64,000 nucleotides of DNA from Nitrosomonas oligotropha (GCF_900106555.1 NZ_FNOE01000002.1:62001-126000), one strand, 5' to 3'. Counted from the first letter of the stretch, positions 1-8,668 are shown. Program-made: numbers and translations. Notes: a model not told the origin generated them from the letters alone.

Positions 1-293
1 CTTTCCGTTTCGCTGACCAGCGGTGCCAATTCACGCAAGTTCATGCCTTGAAATTTAGCCAGATAAGCGAGCACTAAGGCCCGTGGTGTTATACCGTTTG
101 TCAGGCTTTCGAGAAAAAAGCGGTGTCGTAAAATGCCAAAAACGGTTTCCGCGATGAATGCCCGGTCTTGTCCGCCGAGCATGGGGTTTTCCCGGAAGAA
201 GCGGCGCATGATGGCATCGGCAGGGTATTGCAGCGGCAGTACGGTACGCATGGCGACGATGGCCGCGTCCAATTGAGGAGGTGTTAAATGCAT
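1..293 (-). CDS. rsmB: 16S rRNA m5C967 methyltransferase RsmB, N-terminal fragment
   Basis: The minus strand is open from an ATG at 293 to the window edge (about 97 codons), so the gene is cut by the window. The translation begins MHLTPPQLDAAIVAMRTVL and continues with FFRENPMLGGQDRAFIAETV, which resembles the NusB-like N-terminal domain of RsmB/Sun rRNA methyltransferases (family knowledge). The catalytic SAM domain lies outside the window. It is the last visible gene of the minus-strand group purM-purN-DUF3108-rsmB, an order common in betaproteobacteria. The gap to the DUF3108 gene is 37 bases. Confidence 0.75.
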   Translation of the reverse strand, partial: MHLTPPQLDAAIVAMRTVLPLQYPADAIMRRFFRENPMLGGQDRAFIAETVFGILRHRFFLESLTNGITPRALVLAYLAKFQGMNLRELAPLVSETE

Positions 294-330
294 TGATTTC
301 CAGTGGTGAATTGTCAGCTAAACAAATGAA

Positions 331-1047
331 TTAATGATCGGGTTTATAGCTGATATTAACTTCGGTCACTATTTTGTCGATTTCCCGGCCATTATCCTCG
401 ACCGAAACAATACGTACGGGTAGCATGTGATTGTTCAGCGCTAGCCATATTTTCCTTTTAAGCTTGGAGTGCTTTTCTTCCTGCCGGGTTAATACCATTG
501 TTTCCATTTTCCCGATCGGTGTGTTGAGGGTTTCTTTCGATATGGTATAGCGTGTTAACCGCAGGTTATGGCCATTGGTAACGTATCGGTCAACATGGTG
601 TTTCGGCAGCTCAGTAAACATATAGTTGTACGACAGGCTGAGACGATCGAGCGTACCATCCGGCAATTTTTCCTTGGCATGATGACCTTGGTGATTGAGT
701 GTGATGATATGGTTATTCCAGTCAAATTCTGCGACGCTGGGTTGTTTTTTACCGCGTTTTTCATAAGCGCGCATGGGCCGTAAACCATGTTTGGTGATGA
801 AGCCTTCGCTATGGCGCATGATGCTATTCGGTTCGATGAGTTTATACATGCCGGTGGCTTGTGCTTCGCTATTGATCGAATAATGCGCCTTGCCATCGAC
901 GTGCTTGATCTCCATCACTTCATCAATCTCCCCTTCGCCGATATCAGTCGTCACCGCATATTTAATTTCGATGCGCGACGGCAAATCCGTCGCCACGACC
1001 GGGAAACTGAGCAATCCCAGCAGAAAAAGCAATGCCGCACATTTCAT
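331..1047 (-). CDS. DUF3108 domain-containing periplasmic protein
   Basis: This is a 238-residue protein with a cleavable-looking signal peptide: MKCA, a Leu-rich core, then FPVVATD with likely cleavage near residue 20. The rest is a beta-rich periplasmic domain containing MYKLIEPNSIMRHSEGFI and LKRKIWLALNNHMLPVRI, typical of DUF3108. The family's function is unknown; it is often found beside purN in betaproteobacteria. Its start overlaps the purN stop by four bases (ATGA), so the two are probably translationally coupled. Confidence 0.8.
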   Translation of the reverse strand: MKCAALLFLLGLLSFPVVATDLPSRIEIKYAVTTDIGEGEIDEVMEIKHVDGKAHYSINSEAQATGMYKLIEPNSIMRHSEGFITKHGLRPMRAYEKRGKKQPSVAEFDWNNHIITLNHQGHHAKEKLPDGTLDRLSLSYNYMFTELPKHHVDRYVTNGHNLRLTRYTISKETLNTPIGKMETMVLTRQEEKHSKLKRKIWLALNNHMLPVRIVSVEDNGREIDKIVTEVNISYKPDH

Positions 1048-1682
1048 TCCGGCAATCCTGGTGAAAAAAGTGCAACTTCACTGACGCTGGCGCCAGTCAC
1101 TTCAACCTGATTTCCGTTCAAACGGATCCGGTCTTCCATAAACCAGCGGACAGCCTGTGGATAAATGCGGTGCTCTTGCTGTAAAACACGCGCGGCCAGC
1201 GTTTCTTCACTATCACCCGGTAATACCGGGACAGCCGCTTGAATCACAATCGGGCCGTGATCCAGCTGCAACGTGACAAAATGCACCGTACAGCCATGAA
1301 TCCGGATGCCTTCTTGCAGCGCCCGCGCATGTGTTCCTAATCCAGGAAAGGCAGGGAGTAAGGAAGGGTGAATGTTCATTAACCGGCCTTGGTAACGTTG
1401 TACAAAGCGATCGCTAAGTATACGCATGAAGCCGGCTAGTGCAATCAGTTTTGGCTGACAGGTGTCAACTTTCTCCGCCAATGCCGCATCGAATGTCTGG
1501 CGGTCCGGGAAATCGCGGTGATCCAAAATCAAAGTTTCAACACCCAGTTGCCGTGCAATTTCCAGTCCGCTTGCATGGGGATTGTTACTGATCACGGTAA
1601 TGCGATCTACTTGCAATTTCGCTTCCAGCAACGCCTGCATATTACTGCCGCGGCCGGTGATCAGAATGACCAGTGATTTCAT
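1044..1682 (-). CDS. purN: Phosphoribosylglycinamide formyltransferase
   Basis: PurN transfers a formyl group from 10-formyl-tetrahydrofolate to glycinamide ribonucleotide, the third step of de novo purine synthesis. The 212 residues match the normal length. The nucleotide-binding GRGSN is at residues 10-14. The catalytic triad is visible as Asn103 and His105 in NIHPSLLPAF and Asp141 in LDHGPIVIQ. It lies 23 bases after purM on the same strand and overlaps the DUF3108 gene, so purM-purN look like one transcription unit. Confidence 0.96.
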   Translation of the reverse strand: MKSLVILITGRGSNMQALLEAKLQVDRITVISNNPHASGLEIARQLGVETLILDHRDFPDRQTFDAALAEKVDTCQPKLIALAGFMRILSDRFVQRYQGRLMNIHPSLLPAFPGLGTHARALQEGIRIHGCTVHFVTLQLDHGPIVIQAAVPVLPGDSEETLAARVLQQEHRIYPQAVRWFMEDRIRLNGNQVEVTGASVSEVALFSPGLPE

Positions 1683-1705
1683 GATGCAGTTGCCGGAATA
1701 AAGGT

Positions 1706-2764
1706 TTACACGAGTACGGTGGCTGGTTGATTAGCCGTACGCAACTTGATTTCCCCAATCCGCCATGCGGTTTCTCCCGCCGTATGCAAACTGCTTAGCG
1801 CGGTATCGGCATGCTCGGGCGCGACAACGATCACCATGCCGATACCGCAATTAAACACGCGCGCCATTTCATGCTCGGCGACATTGCCTTGCTGCTGCAA
1901 CCAACGGAACAACGGCGGCATTTCCCAGGCATCCCGGTGTAAAACCGCCGCAAGCTGATCGGGTAAAATACGCGGCACATTTTCCACCAAGCCACCGCCG
2001 GTGATATGCGCCAGCCCTTTCACCGGCAGTTGATTGATCAATGCCAATAACGGTTTGACGTAAATACGAGTCGGCGCCATGATGACATCGGCGAGGGGCT
2101 GGCCGTGAAAGTCTCCGGACAAGTCGGCGTGACTATGTTCAATAATCTTGCGGATCAGAGAATAACCGTTGGAATGTGCGCCGCTGGAGGCAACGCCCAA
2201 CACGATATCGCCCGCTTGTATCGTCGCGCCGCTGATAATCCGCTCCTTCTCTACCGCGCCCACGGCAAATCCGGCCAAGTCGTATTCGTCGTGCGGGTAC
2301 ATGCCCGGCATTTCCGCCGTTTCCCCGCCGATCAACGCGCAACCGGCGAGTTCGCAGCCGCGTGCGATACCGCCGATCACTGCTGTTGCTGTTTCCACCT
2401 GCAATTTTCCGCAGGCGAAATAATCCAGGAAAAATAGCGGCTCAGCGCCTTGCACCAGAATATCGTTGACACTCATCGCCACCAAATCAATGCCAATGGT
2501 GTCATGCCGGTTGAGCTGGAACGCCAGCTTCAGCTTGGTGCCCACGCCATCGGTGCCGGAAACCAGCACCGGGTGTTGGTATTTCTTGGAAATCTCAAAC
2601 AATGCGCCAAAACCGCCAATACCGGTGAGTACCTCGGGCCGCAGGGTGCGCTTGGCCAACGGCTTGATATTTTCAACCAGTTGGTCGCCAGCGTCGATGT
2701 CGACCCCGGCATCCCGATAGGATAATGGCGTTGTGTTCGGATGATCAGATTTGGATGAAGTCAA
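1706..2764 (-). CDS. purM: Phosphoribosylformylglycinamidine cyclo-ligase (AIR synthetase)
   Basis: PurM closes the imidazole ring of FGAM with ATP to give aminoimidazole ribonucleotide in purine synthesis. Family motifs seen are [25 protein letters not shown] and [18 protein letters not shown] at 2764 gives 352 residues beginning [12 protein letters not shown], close to the usual 345-350. The frame stays open to another TTG at 2803 (365 residues), but that adds an atypical leader. Neither start has a strong ribosome site (GGGAA precedes the inner one). The gene is first in the purM-purN-DUF3108-rsmB group. Confidence 0.94.
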   Translation of the reverse strand: MTSSKSDHPNTTPLSYRDAGVDIDAGDQLVENIKPLAKRTLRPEVLTGIGGFGALFEISKKYQHPVLVSGTDGVGTKLKLAFQLNRHDTIGIDLVAMSVNDILVQGAEPLFFLDYFACGKLQVETATAVIGGIARGCELAGCALIGGETAEMPGMYPHDEYDLAGFAVGAVEKERIISGATIQAGDIVLGVASSGAHSNGYSLIRKIIEHSHADLSGDFHGQPLADVIMAPTRIYVKPLLALINQLPVKGLAHITGGGLVENVPRILPDQLAAVLHRDAWEMPPLFRWLQQQGNVAEHEMARVFNCGIGMVIVVAPEHADTALSSLHTAGETAWRIGEIKLRTANQPATVLV

Positions 2765-3020
2765 CTTGGATTCCCGTGCGGTTAATATGAATGCTACCGG
2801 CAAAACTGGATTTTACCGCAAATGAGCGATGCGCATGGTGCGCGCAGATAAAAATCTCCGTCCGGTGATGGAGTTCCCGGGGATTGTTTGGATTGACTCT
2901 ATATTTTGCTATTGCACCGGTTTGACTTATACTCAAGAAGCAGTTGAAGTAAAAGAAGTTCTATCAGTATACAGTGTGGCAAGGGTAGATTGATTAACGT
3001 ACTTTGATTGGAGGTGGAAT

Positions 3021-3875
3021 ATGAAAACAATTCATGGCCGTGGACTGGGTTGGCATAGAGACCTGCCCGATATGCGGGATCACACGCAATCGACATCAGC
3101 GGTTGCAAAAGTTCTGGCAAAATCATCAGCCTTGAAAAAAGCCGCGAAGACTTTACCGGCTTCGGTCGATCTGCGCAAATATTGTTCGCCGATTGAAGAC
3201 CAGGGGCAGCTCGGTTCCTGTACAGCCCATGCGGGTGTCGGCATGGTGGAATACTTTGAGCGCCGCGCTTTTGGAAAACACGTCGATGCATCGCGGCTGT
3301 TTTTATACAAAGTCACGCGGCAACTACTGGGATTCACTGGCGACGATGGCGCGTATCTGAGAGACACCATGAAAGCGCTGGTGCTGTTTGGCGTTCCGCC
3401 GGAGAAATATTGGCCTTACGACGTCGCCAAGTTCAACGATGATCCTTCCAATTTCTGCTTTTCATACGCGCAGAATTATCAAGCGATCAATTATTACCGG
3501 CTTGATCCGCCCAATACACCCACAGCTACCGTGCTGAAGAACGTAAAAACCAGTCTCGCCGGGCAACTTCCTGCCATGTTCGGTTTCTCGGTTTACAGTT
3601 CGATGCCGCGATCCGGCGATGGCAAAGGGGAAATTCCTTATCCCGCCGGCGGAGATACCTTGGACGGCGGGCACGCGGTGCTCGCGGTCGGGTATGACGA
3701 CCAGAAAAAAATCGGCTCCACTAAGGGCGCATTGTTGATTCGTAATTCTTGGGGAACGGACTGGGGTGACGGTGGCTACGGTTGGTTGCCCTATGCTTAT
3801 ATCGAAGACGGACTCGCCGATGATTTCTGGTCACTGGTCAAGGCGGAATTTGTCGATAGCGATTTGTTTAAATGA
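3021..3875 (+). CDS. Papain-like cysteine peptidase (family C1), no signal peptide
   Basis: This 284-residue protein has the full C1A active site: oxyanion Gln61 and nucleophile Cys67 in EDQGQLGSCTAHAG, His218 in LDGGHAVLAVGYD and Asn242 in LIRNSWGTDWGDGGYGW. Only about 50 residues precede the catalytic domain. They show neither a signal peptide nor an ERFNIN-type propeptide, so the enzyme should be cytosolic and perhaps made active. The start has a good site (GGAGGTGGAAT before ATG). The substrate is unknown. The gene stands alone, divergent from purM, and papain-like peptidases are uncommon in betaproteobacteria. Confidence 0.88.
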   Translation: MKTIHGRGLGWHRDLPDMRDHTQSTSAVAKVLAKSSALKKAAKTLPASVDLRKYCSPIEDQGQLGSCTAHAGVGMVEYFERRAFGKHVDASRLFLYKVTRQLLGFTGDDGAYLRDTMKALVLFGVPPEKYWPYDVAKFNDDPSNFCFSYAQNYQAINYYRLDPPNTPTATVLKNVKTSLAGQLPAMFGFSVYSSMPRSGDGKGEIPYPAGGDTLDGGHAVLAVGYDDQKKIGSTKGALLIRNSWGTDWGDGGYGWLPYAYIEDGLADDFWSLVKAEFVDSDLFK

Positions 3876-3993
3876 TCATTTTTAAGAATATCAAGGTAGG
3901 TGCTTTTTAAGCAACGATTTGTTATCTTTTCTGGGGAATAGAAACGAGTGATTTTGGCATCCAAGATCAGCTTCGTGAATTTTTTGTAATTTT

Positions 3994-4021
3994 TTTGTGA
4001 ATAATTTGTGAACTTTTGTGA
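3994..4021 (+). promoter_or_regulatory. Three TTTGTGA direct repeats, helical phase
   Basis: TTTGTGA occurs at 3994-4000, 4005-4011 and 4015-4021, that is every 10-11 bases on one DNA face, within an A/T-rich stretch. A possible -10 element (GATAAT, 4027-4032) lies just downstream and the microgene at 4075 follows. This looks like an activator-binding or UP-like promoter region for the microgene. The regulator is unknown. Confidence 0.4.
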
Positions 4022-4074
4022 TTTCTGATAATCTCATCATATGTTTTTAACTAACTATCAATGAGGAGAGAATC

Positions 4075-4152
4075 TTGGAAAAATTTGGAAATGCTTATTT
4101 TGCAATTATATTTATTCTGTTTGTGCTGATTACATTGGAATCGTTTTCGTAA
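4075..4152 (+). CDS. 25-residue single-pass membrane microprotein
   Basis: A TTG start 6 bases after a strong ribosome site (GAGGAGAG) opens 25 codons ending in TAA. The peptide begins MEKFGNAYFAIIFILFV and ends LITLESFS, giving one uninterrupted hydrophobic helix with short charged ends, typical of an inner-membrane microprotein. A rho-independent terminator starts 18 bases after the stop and phased repeats lie upstream, so it looks like a complete monocistronic unit. I do not recognise a family. By analogy (CydX, KdpF type) it may be a small subunit or modulator of a membrane complex, but no partner is adjacent. Confidence 0.6.
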   Translation: MEKFGNAYFAIIFILFVLITLESFS

Positions 4153-4170
4153 GCAGTAATCGTTAATTTG

Positions 4171-4208
4171 AAATAGAGCATTTGCATCAATAAATGCTCT
4201 ATTTTTTT
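4171..4208 (+). terminator. Rho-independent terminator of the microgene
   Basis: A 13-bp perfect stem (AAATAGAGCATTT at 4171-4183 with AAATGCTCTATTT at 4192-4204) encloses an 8-base loop and runs into a T tract. It begins 18 bases after the 25-codon gene. Confidence 0.85.
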
Positions 4209-4656
4209 ATGCTGTGCCGCTCAGCTGCGGCAAAGTTCAAATCTGGTATGAAATCGTACCGTGTTCTCAATGTAAAAAATCCACAGACATGCCGCCCAAC
4301 TTCCCTAAGTTGGAGATGCTTGGCTTAAAAAAACTATTCATTAGCACTTTCAAGCGGGATACTGGTATATCCTTGTCATTTGGGCCTATTGCGGCTTTCC
4401 GGAACAATGAAATTTCCCTCCAAAAGGTTGTTTCCCGAAGGATTACATCACTGGCATCCAAATCCATCGGCTATGTCTTGGGATTTTTCCTACATTCAAA
4501 TCACCCCGTGTTTTTAACAGCAAAAATATGTGCAAGAATGGTATGATCTGCGCTAATTTTTGTTGTCGTAATACGGTTTTGCAGTAGTTTTTCTGGGTGG
4601 AGTCAATTAATCTTTTTCCAGCGTTGCTGGCTGGTTTTCCAACACCGGGGTAGTTC

Positions 4657-6051
4657 ATGTCTTTCAGTATCGCCGATTTGTTATCGCAGCATCGCACCGA
4701 CAAATTTGATTTGCACGATCATTACCTGAATGCGCAGATGGTCAGGGTACTGAAGACGATCGGTTATGACCGCAATTATGAGCGTGCGGCGGGACAATAT
4801 TTATACGATGAGCAGGGTAACGAATATCTCGATTTATTGAGCGGTTTTGGTGTGTATGCGTTTGGGCGCAATCATCCGGTCATCGTCAATGCATTAAAAG
4901 AAGTGTTGTCGCTCGAATTGCCCGATTTGGTACAGATGGATGTGTCGATTCTAAGCGGTTTGCTGGCCAAGGAGATTTTGACCACGACACCGGATAATCT
5001 GGAACGCGCGTTTTTTTGCAATTCCGGTACTGAGGCCGTTGAAGCGGCGATCAAGTTTGCGCGTTACTTTACCAAGCGCAACCGTATTATTTGCTGCGAT
5101 CATGCCTATCATGGTTTGACGATGGGCGCGTTGTCGCTGAACGGCGAGCAGATTTTCAAGGACGGTTTCGGGCCATTATTGCAGGATTGCGGTTCGGTTC
5201 CCTTTAACGATTTGGCCGCTTTGGAGCAAGCGCTCAGCAGCCGCAACGTGGCGGCATTCGTGGTTGAACCGATTCAAGGCAAGGGCGTGAATATCCCGGA
5301 CGATCACTATCTGCCCGAAGTCGAACGCATGTGCAAGAAATACGGCACCTTGTTTGTCGCGGATGAGATTCAGACCGGGCTGGGGCGTACTGGTAAATTC
5401 TGGGCGGTTGAGCACTGGGGCGTGAAGCCCGACATGATTTGTATGGCCAAGGCGCTGTCCGGCGGGTTCGTGCCGGTCGGTGCGGTCGCCATGACGCAGC
5501 CGATTATGGATAGCGTGTTCAATCGCATGGATCGCGCGGTGGTGCATGGTTCCACGTTCTCCAAGAACAATATGGCGATGGCGGCTGGCCTGGCCAGTCT
5601 GGAGGTGATTAAGTCCGAGAAACTGGTCGAGAATAGCGCAAAAGTCGGCGCGGATATTATCGGGCGTTTGAACGCTTTGACCGGCCAGTTTGAATTCCTG
5701 AAAGAAGCGCGCGGCAAAGGATCGATGATTGCGGTGGAATTCAAATCGCCCGATAGCTTTTCGTTAAAAGCCGCATGGATGATGCTGGAAGCAGCCAACA
5801 AAGGATTGTTCTGCCAGATGATCACGATTCCGCTGTTTAAAGAGCACAGAATTCTGACGCAGGTGGCGGGGCACGGCATGAATGTAGTCAAGCTGCTGCC
5901 GCCGCTGATCTTGACGCAGAAAGATTGCGATCGCGTTATCAGCGCGTTTACCAAGACGGTCGCTGACACGCACCAAGTGCCGGGTTCTATTTGGGAGCTT
6001 GGCAAGAATCTGGCCAGTCACGCGCTCAAGGCGAAAGCCGGTCAGAGCTGA
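4657..6051 (+). CDS. Class III PLP-dependent aminotransferase (acetylornithine/HpnO-like)
   Basis: This 464-residue fold-type I aminotransferase has the PLP-phosphate loop NSGTEA (residues 122-127), Asp236 in FVADEIQTGLGRTG that contacts the pyridine nitrogen, and the Schiff-base Lys265 in CMAKALSGG. It belongs to the ornithine/acetylornithine subgroup. The roughly 40-residue N-terminal extension (FDLHDHYLNAQMVRVL) and the LSGFGVYAFGRNHP segment recall HpnO, which aminates the bacteriohopane side chain, but no hopanoid genes are near, so the substrate is unproven. A permease-like gene follows after 9 bases and is probably co-transcribed. Confidence 0.85.
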   Translation: MSFSIADLLSQHRTDKFDLHDHYLNAQMVRVLKTIGYDRNYERAAGQYLYDEQGNEYLDLLSGFGVYAFGRNHPVIVNALKEVLSLELPDLVQMDVSILSGLLAKEILTTTPDNLERAFFCNSGTEAVEAAIKFARYFTKRNRIICCDHAYHGLTMGALSLNGEQIFKDGFGPLLQDCGSVPFNDLAALEQALSSRNVAAFVVEPIQGKGVNIPDDHYLPEVERMCKKYGTLFVADEIQTGLGRTGKFWAVEHWGVKPDMICMAKALSGGFVPVGAVAMTQPIMDSVFNRMDRAVVHGSTFSKNNMAMAAGLASLEVIKSEKLVENSAKVGADIIGRLNALTGQFEFLKEARGKGSMIAVEFKSPDSFSLKAAWMMLEAANKGLFCQMITIPLFKEHRILTQVAGHGMNVVKLLPPLILTQKDCDRVISAFTKTVADTHQVPGSIWELGKNLASHALKAKAGQS

Positions 6052-6060
6052 GATTCTGGC

Positions 6061-7125
6061 ATGAATACCGAACGTTCCGATGATCTGCGTTACCTCTGGT
6101 GGCTGATACTGGCTTGCGTGTCGGGCGGGTTGATTTACTTGCTGAATCCGATTCTGACGCCCTTTCTGCTGGCTGCCGTCATTGCTTATATCTGTAATCC
6201 GATGGTGACGCGCATGGCGGGCAAAAGCATATCGCGGACCGCGGGCACGATCCTGGTGATGTTCTTGCTGTCCGGCATGTTTGTCGCGCTGATTTTTATT
6301 ATGGTGCCATTGTTTGAGGAAGAAGCCAGGCGGCTGATGGACAAAATGCCGGCGTATCTGGAAGTGCTGCGGAGCAAGGTGATTCCATGGCTGGAAGCCC
6401 GCTTTAACATCAGTCTGCAACCGGATATGAATGTGCTGAAACAAGCGATATCGGAACACTGGCAAAGCGCGGGCGGAGTGGCAGCGAAGGTGCTGCCTTC
6501 GCTGACCAGCGGCGGTATGGCGATTGTGGAATTTCTGGTCAACATGCTGTTGGTGCCGGTGGTGCTGTTTTATCTGCTGCGCGATTGGGATATGTTGGTC
6601 AAACTGGTCGATGAAATGATTCCGCGTTACTGGCACCAGCAGATTTCCATATTAGCGCGCGAGACCGATCAAATTCTGGCGGAATTCCTGCGCGGACAGT
6701 TGTCCGTTATCCTGCTGATGAGTATTTGCTACATTACCGGTCTGTGGCTGGCGGGATTGGAATTTGCGTTGCCGATCGGCTTGGTTGCGGGCATTCTGGT
6801 TTTCGTGCCTTATCTCGGCATGATCGTCGGCCTGACGCTGGCGACGCTGGCCGCCGTGATGCAATTTCAGGATTGGAGCGGATTGATTCCGGTGTGGATC
6901 GTATTCGGCGTAGGTCAATTGCTCGAGGGCATGCTGTTTACTCCTTGGCTGGTGGGGGATCGTATCGGGCTGCATCCAGTCATGGTGATCTTCGCCTTGA
7001 TGGCGTTCGGTCAATTATTCGGTTTTTTCGGTATCCTGCTGGCGTTGCCGGTGAGTGCTGTACTGCTGGTGTGGCTACGTCATTTGCATCAGCACTACCT
7101 GGTCAGCAATTTCTATAAATCATAA
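6061..7125 (+). CDS. AI-2E/PerM family membrane transporter
   Basis: The 354-residue protein has paired N-terminal membrane helices (WWLILACVSGGLIYLL and FLLAAVIAYICNPMV), a soluble middle (about residues 90-145) and a C-terminal helix bundle including FVPYLGMIVGLTLA and PLGIF-like loops. This is the AI-2E/PerM/UPF0118 layout. Members export varied small molecules or act as antiporters, and the substrate cannot be told from sequence. It sits between the aminotransferase and hda, an arrangement also familiar from other proteobacteria, where perM-like genes lie beside hda. Confidence 0.88.
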   Translation: MNTERSDDLRYLWWLILACVSGGLIYLLNPILTPFLLAAVIAYICNPMVTRMAGKSISRTAGTILVMFLLSGMFVALIFIMVPLFEEEARRLMDKMPAYLEVLRSKVIPWLEARFNISLQPDMNVLKQAISEHWQSAGGVAAKVLPSLTSGGMAIVEFLVNMLLVPVVLFYLLRDWDMLVKLVDEMIPRYWHQQISILARETDQILAEFLRGQLSVILLMSICYITGLWLAGLEFALPIGLVAGILVFVPYLGMIVGLTLATLAAVMQFQDWSGLIPVWIVFGVGQLLEGMLFTPWLVGDRIGLHPVMVIFALMAFGQLFGFFGILLALPVSAVLLVWLRHLHQHYLVSNFYKS

Positions 7126-7165
7126 GCGCTGCCAATTTCGGGTCCGGCGATTACCTTGAGTCAGT

Positions 7166-7846
7166 ATGATGCAACAATTGCTGCTGGATATTAGGCCGCT
7201 ACCGTCTCCCCTGCTGGAAAATTTTCAGCCGGGAAGAAATGCCGAGCTGCTGCACATGTTAAGCGGTATTCTGTCGGCGCGCGAGCGGGAGCGTTTTGTT
7301 TATTTGTGGGGTGAGCCGGGGTGCGGCAAGAGCCATTTGCTGCAGGCAACGGTTGCCGCCTATACCCAAAAAAACCTGAAAGCGGTATATTGCAGCGCCA
7401 AAAATCACAGCGGATTTCCCATGGATAGCGCTATGGATTGCATCGCAATTGACGATATTGATTGTCTGGATGCACCGGCTCAAATCGAATTGTTTAATTT
7501 GTATAACCAGTTGCGCGACGAAGGTCACACATTCCTGTTGCTGAGTGGTTCAGTCGCGCCGATGTATCTGGCGATGCGGCAGGATCTGGTTACGCGCTTG
7601 GGGTGGGGGCTGGTGTTTCAAGTGCACGAATTAACCGAAGCGGAAAAAATCCAAGCGATGAAAACACATGCCGCCGATCGCGGTTTTGACATACCGCTGG
7701 AAATTTGTCTTTATCTATTGCGGCACGGGCGGCGCGATTTACCGTCGCTGATGATGACGCTGGATGCGCTGGATCGCTATTCACTGGCGCAGCAGCGTCC
7801 GATTACCATTCCTTTATTACGAGAATTATTACAGGTGGCTTCATGA
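7166..7846 (+). CDS. hda: DnaA regulatory inactivator Hda
   Basis: Hda is an AAA+ DnaA paralogue that, bound to the DNA-loaded sliding clamp, stimulates hydrolysis of DnaA-ATP and so prevents re-initiation. The 226 residues start with a clamp-binding-like QQLLLDI (residues 3-9), followed by Walker A GEPGCGKS (49-56) and Walker B IAIDDID (93-99). The C-terminal HTH of DnaA is absent, as expected. Its stop overlaps the start of the downstream HAD phosphatase gene (ATGA), a pairing common in betaproteobacteria. Confidence 0.92.
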   Translation: MMQQLLLDIRPLPSPLLENFQPGRNAELLHMLSGILSARERERFVYLWGEPGCGKSHLLQATVAAYTQKNLKAVYCSAKNHSGFPMDSAMDCIAIDDIDCLDAPAQIELFNLYNQLRDEGHTFLLLSGSVAPMYLAMRQDLVTRLGWGLVFQVHELTEAEKIQAMKTHAADRGFDIPLEICLYLLRHGRRDLPSLMMTLDALDRYSLAQQRPITIPLLRELLQVAS

Positions 7847-8505
7847 ATTTAGCATTATTTGATCTGGATAACACGCTGATTGCAGGCGACAGCGATTTTC
7901 AATGGGCGCAATTTTTGATTGAGAAGAAAGCCTTGGACCGCGAGCTGCACGAAGCGAGAAATATCGAGTTTTACGAGCAATACAAAGCAGGCACGCTGGA
8001 TATTCACGAATTTCTCGATTTTCAGCTCAAGCCGCTGGCGCGTCATCCACGCGCGCAACTGGAAGCCTGGCGTAAGGAATTCATGACCCAGAGGATTACG
8101 CCGATCATCGCGCGCGGCACCCGGGAATTGGTCGAGCGGCACAAATTGGACGGCGATTTATGCATCATCATCACCGCCACCAACAGCTTCGTCACTGCGC
8201 CGATCGCCCACGCGCTCGGCATCGAGCACTTGATTGCAACCGAACCGGAAGAAAAAGACGGCGAGTTTACTGGCCGGGTATCCGGCACGCCTTCGTTCCG
8301 GGAAGGAAAGGTTGAGCGGCTGGAAAAATGGCTGGATGCGCACAATCTGACCTGGCTATCGTTCCTGCGCAGCTGGTTTTACAGCGACTCACTCAACGAC
8401 TTGCCGCTGCTCAGCAAAGTCACCCACCCGGTCGCCGTCGATCCCGATCCGACACTGAAAAGCCATGCCGAGAGAAATAACTGGCCGGTTATTAGTTTGC
8501 GTTGA
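7843..8505 (+). CDS. HAD-superfamily IB phosphatase
   Basis: This 220-residue phosphatase of the HAD-IB class (SerB/CicA-like) starts at the ATG overlapping the hda stop: MNLALFDLDNTLIAGD. Nucleophile Asp7 and acid Asp9 form motif I, ITATNS is motif II, Lys in FREGKVERL is motif III and YSDSLNDLPLL is the metal-binding motif IV. The substrate is unknown; homologues act on histidinol phosphate or other small phosphomonoesters. A longer reading from 7705 only shadows hda. The 3' end of this gene is repeated, diverged, at 10404-10448 beyond hipA. Confidence 0.9.
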   Translation: MNLALFDLDNTLIAGDSDFQWAQFLIEKKALDRELHEARNIEFYEQYKAGTLDIHEFLDFQLKPLARHPRAQLEAWRKEFMTQRITPIIARGTRELVERHKLDGDLCIIITATNSFVTAPIAHALGIEHLIATEPEEKDGEFTGRVSGTPSFREGKVERLEKWLDAHNLTWLSFLRSWFYSDSLNDLPLLSKVTHPVAVDPDPTLKSHAERNNWPVISLR

Positions 8506-8547
8506 TAGAGTGGGTTGGCGATTGAAGGCTTAGGGAATACTTTTTTA
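8461..8547 (+). repeat. Left copy of direct repeat flanking hipBA (HAD gene 3' end)
   Basis: The last 45 bases of the HAD gene match 10404-10448 at 35 of 45 positions without gaps, and the following 42 bases match more weakly (27 of 42). The copy here is the functional end of the gene, encoding SHAERNNWPVISLR. Confidence 0.7.
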
Positions 8548-8603
8548 TCCCAGATGACGCAAGCTTGTTCGGGCTACCTGCCGATAATGGCGAATGAGCA
8601 AAT

Positions 8604-8619
8604 ATTCCCGATAGGAAAT
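8604..8619. promoter_or_regulatory. HipB-like operator site 1
   Basis: ATTCCCG-AT-AGGAAAT is a one-base-short version of the palindrome seen twice more before hipB. It is the most distal and weakest match. Confidence 0.45.
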
Positions 8620-8652
8620 ATTTTCTCAAATAAGATGAGTTGAAGCATAATT

Positions 8653-8668
8653 TTTCCCGATCAGGAAA
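8653..8668. promoter_or_regulatory. HipB-like operator site 2
   Basis: TTTCCCG-AT-CAGGAAA is a near-perfect dyad centred about 50 bases from sites 1 and 3. It probably overlaps the hipBA promoter. Confidence 0.55.

Larger units (their letters stand above)
3876..4656. other. Long intergenic region with one microgene
   Basis: These 780 bases lie between the peptidase and the aminotransferase. The first half holds three spaced TTTGTGA boxes, a 25-codon membrane-peptide gene and a strong terminator, each listed separately. The second half (about 4210-4656) has only overlapping open frames of 66-110 codons on both strands, without ribosome sites or family resemblance. I see no convincing gene there. 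It may hold the aminotransferase leader or decayed DNA. Confidence 0.6.

Noticed and set aside
4214-4703. Overlapping open frames of 66-110 codons on both strands before the aminotransferase
   Set aside because: No ribosome sites, no recognised motifs and mutual overlap; probably chance frames.
5764-6636. 290-codon minus-strand frame rich in His, Gln and Arg
   Set aside because: Antisense shadow of the aminotransferase and the AI-2E-type permease; composition is not protein-like.
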